9,605 nucleotides of DNA, from the NCBI GenBank assembly GCA_013813605.1, contig JACCRL010000293.1, positions 1-9,605 on the forward strand. Direction: 5' to 3'. Of this stretch, positions 1 to 7,084 are shown in pieces. The stretch comes from Gemmatimonadaceae bacterium (lineage in GTDB: Bacteria > Gemmatimonadota > Gemmatimonadetes > Gemmatimonadales > Gemmatimonadaceae). The stretch's first letter is position 1. Each line of letters starts with the position of its first letter. The position numbers and the translations under genes are program-made. The notes under the pieces are model-generated. The model had not been told where the DNA came from. It saw only the letters and a list, made by a program, of their open reading frames with translations, and ran no database searches.

Positions 1-1
1 A

Positions 2-784
<783 letters not shown>

Positions 785-813
785 GCTCGCAAACCACTTT
801 CCGCAACTGATCG

Positions 814-1137
814 ATGAACAATTCATTAGTCGGCACCGTGTTCATGTATGGCGCCATCTTCGCAATCTTCTATTTCATCCTCATCCGCCCGCAGCAGATG
901 CAGAGGAAGAAGCACGACGAGACGCTCCGCACTCTCAAGAAAGGTGATGAGATCGTCACGCAGGGCGGGCTCGTCGGCGAGGTGATCTCGATTCGTGAAA
1001 TGAACGTCGACGGCAAGACGAATCCGGCGGAGGATCGCATCATCATAAAGTCGGGCGAGACGCGCGTCATCATCGAGCGCGGTCGCATTGCCCGCATCTC
1101 ACGCTCCACCTCCGCTCCGCAGGTAACCGCGGGGTGA
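814..1137 (+). CDS. yajC: YajC, accessory subunit of the Sec translocon
   Basis: This is a 107-residue single-span membrane protein of the YajC family, a small partner of SecDF that associates with SecYEG in the inner membrane. One hydrophobic helix lies at about residues 6-24. It is followed by the family's RPQQMQRKKH stretch and a soluble domain with KKGDEIVTQGGLVGEV (residues 42-57), both hallmarks of YajC. The ATG at 814 is the first possible start, because an in-frame TGA lies at 808-810. No purine-rich ribosome site is visible in the 29 nt after tgt, so translation may depend on coupling to tgt. The tgt-yajC pair is classic, but secD/secF, which usually follow, are replaced here by def. 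The stop overlaps the def start by 4 nt. Confidence 0.95.
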   Translation: MNNSLVGTVFMYGAIFAIFYFILIRPQQMQRKKHDETLRTLKKGDEIVTQGGLVGEVISIREMNVDGKTNPAEDRIIIKSGETRVIIERGRIARISRSTSAPQVTAG

Positions 1138-1691
1138 GCATTCTGGATATCCGGGTGCTCGGCGACCCGGTCCTGCGCAAGGAAACCACGCCGGTCACGA
1201 AGTTCAGCGACGACCTGCGCAAACTGGTGCGCGACATGTTCGAGACGATGTACGCAGCCGAGGGAATTGGACTCGCCGCGCCGCAGGTTGGTCGCACCGA
1301 GCGGCTCGCCGTCGTTGACGTCGAAGGCGCCAGGTACGTCATCATCAACCCGGAGATTCTTTCGCGTGATGGATCGGGTAAGGCTGAGGAAGGATGCCTG
1401 TCGATTCCCGACATCTACGGCGATGTCGAGCGCGCCGAGCGCGTGACGGTGCGCGCGCTCGACGAGAACGGAGCAGCGTTCGAAGTTTCCGGCAATGCAC
1501 TGCTCGCCCGCTGTTTCCAGCACGAGATCGACCACCTCGACGGCAAGCTCTTCATCGACTACCTCAGCACTCTCAAGCGGCGGGCGGCACTGGTGAAATG
1601 GGAGCTGTCGAAGGACGAGTATCCGGGCAATGTCAGAAAGATTCTCTCCGAGGTTCCCGGCGCGCACCATCACGTCAAGGGAGAGATGTAG
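1134..1691 (+). CDS. def: Peptide deformylase
   Basis: This cytoplasmic metallo-hydrolase removes the formyl group from the N-terminal Met of nascent proteins at the ribosome. It has 185 residues. All three family motifs are present: motif I GIGLAAPQ (44-51), motif II EGCLS (86-90, metal ligand Cys88) and motif III QHEIDHLDG (129-137, metal ligands His130 and His134, catalytic Glu131). It starts at GTG 1134, which forms a GTGA overlap with the yajC stop; a weak AGGT at 1121-1124 could serve as ribosome site. The tail after residue 155 (WELSKDEYPG onward, with a run of three His at 178-180) is a variable extension. It is directly followed by fmt with no gap, so the enzymes that add and remove the formyl group are co-expressed. 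Confidence 0.98.
   Translation: MSILDIRVLGDPVLRKETTPVTKFSDDLRKLVRDMFETMYAAEGIGLAAPQVGRTERLAVVDVEGARYVIINPEILSRDGSGKAEEGCLSIPDIYGDVERAERVTVRALDENGAAFEVSGNALLARCFQHEIDHLDGKLFIDYLSTLKRRAALVKWELSKDEYPGNVRKILSEVPGAHHHVKGEM
1677..1683 (+). promoter_or_regulatory. Ribosome binding site of fmt
   Basis: AAGGGAG lies inside the 3' end of def, 8 nt before the fmt ATG at 1692. It is the clearest Shine-Dalgarno sequence in the window and supports the abutting fmt start. Confidence 0.7.
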
Positions 1692-2618
1692 ATGCGGATC
1701 GTCTTCTGGGGAACGCCCGGGTTCGCCGCGCCGCCGCTCCGCGCGCTGATTGGCGAGGGATTCGACGTCGTTGGAGTCGTCACCCAGCCCGACAAGCCGC
1801 AGGGGCGGTCGCGCACGATCACCACACCCATCATCAAGGACGTTGCGACGGCGGAAGAGATTCCGGTGCTGCAGCCGAGAAGCGCGCGCGATCCGCAGCT
1901 CGTCGAGCAGCTGCGCGCGCTCGATCCCGATATCTCGATCGTGGTTGCCTACGGCCACATCCTGCCGAAGGAAGTCATCGACCTCCCGCCGATGGGAACG
2001 CTCAACATCCACGCGTCGCTGCTGCCGGCGCTGCGCGGTGCCGCCCCGATCCAGGCGGCAATCAATCAGGGACTTACGGAAACCGGGGTGAGCATCATGC
2101 GGATGGTTCCGGACCTCGATGCCGGCCCGGTGGTTCTCCAGGCGACGTTGCCGATTTACGAAGACGAGACGTTCGGCGAGCTGCAGAACAGGCTGTCGGA
2201 GCTCGGCGCACTCAGACTGCTCGAGGCGCTGGCGTTGATGTCGGTCGGCGGGGCGAAGGAGACACCGCAGAACGATTCACTCGCCACGTATGCTCCCAAG
2301 CTCGACAGGAAGACAGCGCGTATCGACTGGACGCAAAGCGCCTACGAGGTAGCGCGGCACATTCGCTCATACGACCCGAAGCCCGGCGCGTATACCACCT
2401 CGCAAACCGCCGATGTGAAGATGTTCGGCCCTCGAATGGTTGCCGGCCTCGCGGGAGCGCCCGGAGAAGTTCTCGACACCAGCAATGGTGTGGTCATCGC
2501 GTGTGGCAGTGACTCGGTCAGGATTCACGATGTCCAGCCCGCCGGAAAGGGACGCATGACATCCGATGACTGGACGCGCGGTCGGGGAACGGCCGTCGGC
2601 GAGCGCTTCGGCGTCTGA
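1692..2618 (+). CDS. fmt: Methionyl-tRNA formyltransferase
   Basis: Fmt transfers a formyl group from 10-formyl-tetrahydrofolate to Met-tRNAfMet, making the initiator tRNA. It has 308 residues, normal for the family (about 310). The N-terminal Rossmann-type catalytic domain (about 1-190) begins with RIVFWGTPGFA and contains the VTQPDKPQGR loop. The hydrolase signature NIHASLLPALRGAAPIQ follows, with catalytic Asn105 and His107, and Asp143 in DLDAG. The C-terminal OB-like tRNA-binding domain (about 205-308) shows the usual IRSYDPKPGAYT and VQPAGKGRM stretches. Its ATG follows the def stop immediately and has a good ribosome site (1677-1683). The stop TGA is at 2616-2618. No defect is seen. Confidence 0.98.
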   Translation: MRIVFWGTPGFAAPPLRALIGEGFDVVGVVTQPDKPQGRSRTITTPIIKDVATAEEIPVLQPRSARDPQLVEQLRALDPDISIVVAYGHILPKEVIDLPPMGTLNIHASLLPALRGAAPIQAAINQGLTETGVSIMRMVPDLDAGPVVLQATLPIYEDETFGELQNRLSELGALRLLEALALMSVGGAKETPQNDSLATYAPKLDRKTARIDWTQSAYEVARHIRSYDPKPGAYTTSQTADVKMFGPRMVAGLAGAPGEVLDTSNGVVIACGSDSVRIHDVQPAGKGRMTSDDWTRGRGTAVGERFGV

Positions 2619-2653
2619 CGACACCCGACGACGCAGCACGGGCGCGCATTCCG

Positions 2654-3301
2654 GTGATCCACGCCGTCACCAACGATGAAGTCCTTCTCAGGCCGGATTT
2701 CCTCATCCGCGCGCGTGGCGTGATGAAGGCGCTTGGCAATCGCGGCGCGATCCACATGCGCGCGCGCCTGCTCCCCGATCCACGTCTGTTTTCCACCGTC
2801 CTCGACTTGTTGTTGATGCACCGCGACACCGGCTGCTGGTGTGTCATCAGCGACCGCGTTGACGTTGCGCTGGGCGCGGGCGCTCAGGCTGTCCAATTGA
2901 CATCACGGTCGATCGCGGTACCCGACGTGAAGAAGATCGCGCCGGCGCTGCTCGTTGGCGCCAGTGTTCACTCGGCAACTGAAGCGACTGCGGCGGAGAC
3001 CGATGGTGCCGACTGGTGCGTCGCGGGCAACGTTTTCGAGACCGAGAGTCACCCCGGAACAGCGCGGCGCGAATCGGCGTTCATCGGCAGTATCGCGGGC
3101 AGCGTTGCCATTCCGGTTATCGCGATCGGCGGCATCAAGCCGGAGCACGTCCGGCCGCTGGCTGAGGCGGGGGCACATGGGGTGGCGGCAATACGGGGAA
3201 TCTGGGAAGCGGAGAATTCCGAAGCCGCCGCGAGCTACTATCTTTCAGAGTATGATCGGGACGGAAACACCCCCAGCAACGGTAACCCTCCTCACCGTTA
3301 A
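2654..3301 (+). CDS. tenI: TenI/ThiE-family TIM barrel protein, probably a thiazole tautomerase-like TenI
   Basis: This belongs to the thiamine-phosphate synthase superfamily (215 residues from GTG 2654). The order of motifs is IHAVTND (strand 1), IHMRAR, ISDRVDVAL, VQLTSRS, VGASVHS, GNVFETES and IPVIAIGGI. As I recall B. subtilis TenI, its VQLPSGS, SVHS, GHVFETD and IPVIAIGG segments match these better than ThiE does. ThiE normally has a GQED-type Mg-binding loop where this protein has LTSRS. Position next to thiS-thiG also fits TenI, which aromatises the thiazole product of ThiG. However, the residue matching TenI's catalytic His122 is Asn126 (codon 3029-3031). The start is uncertain. GTG 2654 is the only ATG/GTG/TTG start between the in-frame stop at 2567-2569 and the conserved domain. 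CTG at 2615-2617 would give a CTGA overlap with fmt and complete strand 1 upstream (IPVIHAVT). The last 16 codons overlap thiS. It could also be annotated thiE; I am sure of the family, less of the reaction. Confidence 0.85.
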   Translation: MIHAVTNDEVLLRPDFLIRARGVMKALGNRGAIHMRARLLPDPRLFSTVLDLLLMHRDTGCWCVISDRVDVALGAGAQAVQLTSRSIAVPDVKKIAPALLVGASVHSATEATAAETDGADWCVAGNVFETESHPGTARRESAFIGSIAGSVAIPVIAIGGIKPEHVRPLAEAGAHGVAAIRGIWEAENSEAAASYYLSEYDRDGNTPSNGNPPHR

Positions 3302-3488
3302 CGGAGACGCACGGCAGGTTCCGGCCGGCTCGACGCTGGCCGAGCTTCTTGCTTCTCTCGATCTCGATCCGCGGCTCGTTGTGGTCGAGCGGAATGGCAC
3401 CATTCTTCGCGATCGTGCTTCCTTCGGTCGCGTCGTGCTCGACGACAGCGACACGCTCGAGATCGTCCACTTCGTCGGTGGTGGATGA
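3252..3488 (+). CDS. thiS: Sulfur carrier protein ThiS
   Basis: This is a 78-residue ubiquitin-like sulfur carrier for thiamine-thiazole synthesis. Its C-terminal Gly is adenylated and converted to a thiocarboxylate that hands sulfur to ThiG. The protein shows VNGDARQVPAGSTLAELLASL at 16-36 (the last three residues begin the next helix), VVVERNGTIL and the obligatory C-terminal GG (here VGGG). The ATG at 3252 is the only start codon that gives the whole fold; it lies 50 nt inside the tenI 3' end, an unusually long overlap. No convincing Shine-Dalgarno precedes it, so translation may be coupled to tenI. The stop overlaps the thiG start as ATGA. The activating enzyme ThiF is not in this window. 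Confidence 0.94.
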   Translation: MIGTETPPATVTLLTVNGDARQVPAGSTLAELLASLDLDPRLVVVERNGTILRDRASFGRVVLDDSDTLEIVHFVGGG

Positions 3489-4303
3489 TGGGCCACACCG
3501 ACGTTCTCCCGCCGCAGGCTTCAACCGATCCGCATCCGTTCGTAATCGCCGACCGCGAGTTCCGCTCACGGCTGATGGTCGGCACGGGCAAGTACGCATC
3601 GAACGAGCAGATGATCGACGCCATCGAGGCATCGGGCGCGGAGGTCGTGACAGTTGCCGTGCGGCGCGTGGACCTGGACAGGAAGAAAGACGAGGGAATT
3701 CTTCATCATCTCGATCCCGCCCAGTTCTTTCTGCTCGCCAACACCGCCGGCTGCTACACGGCGGCTGAAGCGATCAGGTATGCGCGGCTCGCGCGCGCGG
3801 CGGGATTCAACGAGTGGGTAAAGCTGGAGGTCATCGGCGACCAGCAGACGCTGCTGCCCGATACGGTCGGCCTTCTCGAGGCGACGAAGACGCTGGCCGG
3901 CGAAGGATTCAAGGTAATGGCCTACACCAACGACGACCTCATTACCGCGCTGCGTCTCGAGGAAGCTGGTGCGGTCGCGGTGATGCCGCTCGCCTCGCCG
4001 ATCGGCTCGGGACTCGGCATGCTCAATCCCTACGCCATCCGCACCATCAAGCAGCGTCTCTCGGTTCCGGTGATTGTTGACGCCGGCGTCGGCACGGCAT
4101 CCGACGCGTGCATTGTGATGGAGCAGGGCGTCGATGGGATTCTGATGAACACCGGCATCGCCGCCGCGTCCGATCCGGTGCGCATGGCGACCGCGATGCG
4201 CCAGGCAGTCGAGGCTGGAAGGCTCGCGTACCTTGCCGGCAGGATGCCGCGCCGCGAAGTCGCCGTGCCTTCCTCCCCGACCACCGGAATGCTGAGCTCG
4301 TGA
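3485..4303 (+). CDS. thiG: Thiazole synthase ThiG
   Basis: ThiG is a TIM-barrel enzyme that builds the thiamine thiazole phosphate from deoxyxylulose 5-phosphate, dehydroglycine and ThiS thiocarboxylate. It has 272 residues, a little longer than typical (about 255) because of a 20-residue N-terminal extension before FVIADREFRSRLMVGTGKY. Family marks are VTVAVRRVD, NTAGCYTA, WVKLEVIGD with the Schiff-base Lys113, YTNDD, MPLASPIGSGLG (168-178), VIVDAGVGTASDA and MNTGIA. The ATG at 3485 overlaps the thiS stop (ATGA); a second ATG follows at once. GGTGGTGG just upstream could aid initiation. The partners that supply dehydroglycine (ThiH or ThiO) and activate ThiS (ThiF) must be encoded elsewhere. 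Confidence 0.98.
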   Translation: MMGHTDVLPPQASTDPHPFVIADREFRSRLMVGTGKYASNEQMIDAIEASGAEVVTVAVRRVDLDRKKDEGILHHLDPAQFFLLANTAGCYTAAEAIRYARLARAAGFNEWVKLEVIGDQQTLLPDTVGLLEATKTLAGEGFKVMAYTNDDLITALRLEEAGAVAVMPLASPIGSGLGMLNPYAIRTIKQRLSVPVIVDAGVGTASDACIVMEQGVDGILMNTGIAAASDPVRMATAMRQAVEAGRLAYLAGRMPRREVAVPSSPTTGMLSS

Positions 4304-5637
4304 GCACGCCAGCCGCGGTTGCGAACACTCCGGGCGTTACGATGGCGCGCGCCGTCGCCGCCGAGATCTGCGCCGACATGCGCAAGGGTGAGTTTCTCGA
4401 TCAGACGTTCGACCGCCGCATCGCGCCGCTCGATGCGCGCGACCGCCGCTGGACGCGTGAGCTGGTGTACGGGATGCTGCGCCACCGCGGCTGGATCGAC
4501 GCGCTGCTCAGCGACCGCGTGCGCGGCGGGCTGGCGCGCCTCGATGCCGATGTCGTCGACCTGCTTCGGCTCGGCGTGTACCAGCTCACCAACATGGGGA
4601 GCGTCCCTGCATATGCGGCAATCGCGCAAACGGTGGAGCTGGCGAAGCGCCGTCACGGCATCGGCGCCAGCAAGCTCGTCAACGCAGTGCTGCGCCGCAC
4701 CGACCGCGAGCGTGAAGGACTGAACGCCGCCCTCCCCGACGATGCTGCGGAAGCGCTCGCGCTCAGGTATTCGCACCCGCAGTGGCTCGTCGCGCGCTGG
4801 ATCGAGCGCTGGGGCGCAGAGGATACGGAGCGACTACTCACGCTCAACAATTCCGAGGCTCCGCTCGTCGTTCGGCCGTTCGGCATCGTTCGAGAGCAGC
4901 TCGAGGCGATGCTCGAGGAGGCCGGCGTCCACGTCGCTGAAGCACCGCTCGCGCGGAACAGCATCGTCATCTCCGGCGGGATCACCCTCACCGAGCTCGG
5001 CGCCTTCAAGAAGGGTCTTTTCTTCGTACAGGACCCCGCCGCGACGCTGGTCACGGACTACGCCTGCGTCGCGACCGGCGCCATTGTCGCCGACCTGTGC
5101 GCCGCGCCCGGCGGCAAGGCGCTCGAGCTGGGCCGGAGCGCCGGCACCGTGATGGCAAGCGATCGTTCCGCGACCCGGCTGCAGCGAGTGGTGGACAACA
5201 AGCGCCGTCTCGACGCTGAAAATATTTTCGTTGTCGCGGCCGACGCGCGCGCGCCGGCAATTCGCTCCGCCGATGCGGTGCTGATCGACGTTCCATGCAC
5301 CGGCACCGGTACCTTCCGCCGCCATCCCGATGCGCGGTGGAGACTCAAGATCTCCGACATCGCCGTCGCGACGGCACTGCAGAAATCCATCCTCAGGGGA
5401 GCTGCGCGAATCGTCGCGCCGGGGGGGCTGCTCGTTTACAGCACGTGCTCGCTCGAGCCGGAAGAGAACGACGAGCAGGTGGACAGGTTCCTCGCCGCCA
5501 ACCCCGACTTCGCTCTCGAGGCGCCGCCCGACGGAGCAGTGCCGGCGGAGGTCCTCGATGGCGCCAAGCTGAGAGTGCTGCCGCAGCGTCACGGCACCGA
5601 TGGCGCCTTCGCCGCGCGTCTCCGCAGGACGAGCTAA
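4300..5637 (+). CDS. rsmB: 16S rRNA (cytosine-967-C5)-methyltransferase RsmB
   Basis: RsmB methylates C967 of 16S rRNA using S-adenosylmethionine. It has 445 residues, near the family length (E. coli 429). The N-terminal NusB-like RNA-binding domain spans about 15-140 (LDARDRRWTRELVYGMLRH, PAYAAIAQTVELAK, ASKLVNAVLRR). The catalytic Rossmann domain has the SAM motif ADLCAAPGGK (264-273), motif IV DVPCTGTGTFRRHPD with Cys333, and motif VI YSTCSLEPEEN with nucleophile Cys383. I chose GTG 4300 because it forms a GTGA overlap with the thiG stop and places the NusB domain close to the N-terminus; the frame is open further upstream, but that part lies inside thiG. Its position after fmt is classic (def-fmt-rsmB), although the thi genes intervene here. 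Confidence 0.97.
   Translation: MSTPAAVANTPGVTMARAVAAEICADMRKGEFLDQTFDRRIAPLDARDRRWTRELVYGMLRHRGWIDALLSDRVRGGLARLDADVVDLLRLGVYQLTNMGSVPAYAAIAQTVELAKRRHGIGASKLVNAVLRRTDREREGLNAALPDDAAEALALRYSHPQWLVARWIERWGAEDTERLLTLNNSEAPLVVRPFGIVREQLEAMLEEAGVHVAEAPLARNSIVISGGITLTELGAFKKGLFFVQDPAATLVTDYACVATGAIVADLCAAPGGKALELGRSAGTVMASDRSATRLQRVVDNKRRLDAENIFVVAADARAPAIRSADAVLIDVPCTGTGTFRRHPDARWRLKISDIAVATALQKSILRGAARIVAPGGLLVYSTCSLEPEENDEQVDRFLAANPDFALEAPPDGAVPAEVLDGAKLRVLPQRHGTDGAFAARLRRTS
5626..5629 (+). promoter_or_regulatory. Ribosome binding site of the PASTA protein gene
   Basis: AGGA lies 8 nt before GTG 5638, inside the rsmB 3' end. It supports the GTG start placed directly after the rsmB stop codon. 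Confidence 0.55.
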
Positions 5638-6417
5638 GTGAATCTCCGCGCCCTGCCGCGGCGTGCATTTCCATACATAATCGTCGCAGTCGGGGGCTTT
5701 CTCATCGCCTACGTGGCGATTTTTCTCTTCGCGTTCCCGGCTGACGTGCTTCCCGACGACGGGATTCTCCCCAACGTCGTAGGAAAGACCTACGATGACG
5801 CGACGGGACTGCTCGAAACTGCGGGCTTCATCGCGCAGCAAGGCCAGTCGCGCATTCACCGCACCATCCCCGCGACAGTGGTGCTGCAACAGGATCCGCC
5901 GGGTGGCAGCCGCCAGAAGCGCGGGACGACCGTCGTACTCGCTATAAGCGCTGGCCAGCGCGCGGCATCGGTTCCGCAAACGCTCTACATGTCGCAACAG
6001 CAGGCGAAGATTGCCATCGAGAACACCGGTCTCTCGCTCGGCGCCGTCACCCAGCGCACGTCTGACCAGCCGCGCGGACTCGTGATCGCGAGCACGCCGC
6101 CGGCCGCCACGAAGATGGAGCTCCCTGGAACAGTAGACATCGTGCTCAGCCAGGGGCCGGCAACGGTCCAGATCCCCGATCTTTACGGCCGCACAGTTGG
6201 AGAAGCGCGCTCGATGGTCGAGCAGCTCGGCCTCCGCATCGGCGGCATGGGACGCGACACCAGCTCGCTTCATCCCGAAGGTACCGTCATCCGGCAGATC
6301 CCCGCCGCGGGACAGACAGTCTCCGCGGGCGGACCCGTCAGCCTGATCGTCTCGCGCTTCCCGGTCGAGCAGCCGATCATGATCGATACCCTGCGAACGA
6401 TTCCGCCGGCACGCTAG
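5638..6417 (+). CDS. Membrane-anchored protein with three PASTA repeats, no kinase domain
   Basis: This 259-residue protein has a short basic N-terminus (RALPRRA), one membrane helix at about 12-33, and three PASTA repeats at about 43-105, 111-173 and 178-240, then a Pro-containing tail. The repeats show the usual pattern: VPxxxG-type opening (LPNVVGKTYDDA, VPQTLYMSQQQA, IPDLYGRTVGEA), a helix, a QxPxxG-type turn (QQDPPGG, STPPAATK, RQIPAAG), and a final V-x-L-x-x-S strand. The charge distribution predicts cytoplasmic N-terminus and periplasmic repeats. PASTA domains bind muropeptides or cell-wall precursors in Ser/Thr kinases and some penicillin-binding proteins, but neither catalytic domain is present here. 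It starts at GTG 5638 right after rsmB, and rpe follows after 1 nt. In Firmicutes this operon slot holds the PASTA kinase PrkC. A structural or wall-sensing role is inference; no specific function can be assigned. Confidence 0.93.
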   Translation: MNLRALPRRAFPYIIVAVGGFLIAYVAIFLFAFPADVLPDDGILPNVVGKTYDDATGLLETAGFIAQQGQSRIHRTIPATVVLQQDPPGGSRQKRGTTVVLAISAGQRAASVPQTLYMSQQQAKIAIENTGLSLGAVTQRTSDQPRGLVIASTPPAATKMELPGTVDIVLSQGPATVQIPDLYGRTVGEARSMVEQLGLRIGGMGRDTSSLHPEGTVIRQIPAAGQTVSAGGPVSLIVSRFPVEQPIMIDTLRTIPPAR

Positions 6418-6418
6418 G

Positions 6419-7084
6419 ATGAAGCCACGCATTGCGGCATCAATTCTGAGCGCGGATATGGGGAAGCTGGCCGAGGAGATCGCGATGTGCGAAGCGGGCG
6501 GCGCCGACTGGATTCACATCGACGTGATGGATGGGCGCTTCGTTCCGAATCTCACGTTCGGCGCCAAAGTCATCGACGCAGCGAAGCGCGCGACGAAGCT
6601 GCCGCTCGACGTACACCTGATGGTTGTCGAGCCGGAGAACTATTTCGATTCGTTCGCCAGGTCGGGCGCGAACGGGATGACGATTCATACTGAGGTTTCC
6701 CCCCATCTCAAGCGGCAGCTCGATCGCATTCGCGAGCTCGGCTGCCGCGCTGGCGCGGCCGTGAATCCGGCGACGCCATTGAGTGCGGTTACCGAAGTCA
6801 TCGCCGACATCGACCTGCTGCTGGTGATGACGGTGAATCCGGGCTTCGGTGGTCAGAGCTTCATCCCCGGCTCCGTTGAGAAGGTGAATCGCGCGCGGCA
6901 GATGCTGAGTACTGCGCGTAGCGCCGCGACGCTTGAAGTGGATGGCGGCATCGATCGCGACACGATCGGCCAGGCCTGGGGCGCAGGCGCCGACACCTTT
7001 GTCGCCGGGAACGCGATCTTCAGCGCCAGGAATCCGCGTGCCGAGATTGGCGAGCTGCGCGACCGGTGCGTGGTACAGGCATGA
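6419..7084 (+). CDS. rpe: Ribulose-phosphate 3-epimerase
   Basis: Rpe interconverts ribulose 5-phosphate and xylulose 5-phosphate in the pentose phosphate pathway, in the cytoplasm. It has 221 residues, the usual length. Motifs in order are IAASILSAD (5-13), WIHIDVMDGRFVPN (31-44, metal ligands His33 and Asp35), DVHLMV (metal ligand His66), MTVNPGFGGQ (137-146) and EVDGGI with Asp175, the second catalytic acid. All metal and catalytic positions are intact. The ATG is 1 nt after the PASTA gene stop; no strong ribosome site is visible. The stop overlaps the thioredoxin gene start as ATGA. Confidence 0.98.
   Translation: MKPRIAASILSADMGKLAEEIAMCEAGGADWIHIDVMDGRFVPNLTFGAKVIDAAKRATKLPLDVHLMVVEPENYFDSFARSGANGMTIHTEVSPHLKRQLDRIRELGCRAGAAVNPATPLSAVTEVIADIDLLLVMTVNPGFGGQSFIPGSVEKVNRARQMLSTARSAATLEVDGGIDRDTIGQAWGAGADTFVAGNAIFSARNPRAEIGELRDRCVVQA

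Noticed and set aside
870..2012. 380-codon open frame on the minus strand
   Set aside because: It is antisense to yajC, def and fmt, which are certain genes; composition is that of a shadow frame and no motif is seen.
2619..2653. Terminator, promoter or riboswitch between fmt and tenI
   Set aside because: Only 35 nt are available, there is no stable hairpin with a T-run, and the stretch may itself be coding for tenI from CTG 2615.
2654..3301. Plain ThiE (thiamine-phosphate synthase) as the name for this gene
   Set aside because: The Mg-binding GQED-type loop is replaced by LTSRS, and SVHS, FETES and the thiS-thiG context fit TenI better. ThiE remains a possible alternative, so it is noted in the feature.
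4108..4299. Upstream extension of rsmB inside thiG
   Set aside because: The extension has shadow-like composition. GTG 4300, overlapping the thiG stop, gives the normal RsmB length.
4834..6432. 532-codon open frame on the minus strand
   Set aside because: It lies antisense to rsmB and the PASTA gene, both with full motif sets. Its sequence is Arg/Asp/His-rich with no recognisable domain, as expected of a GC-rich shadow frame.
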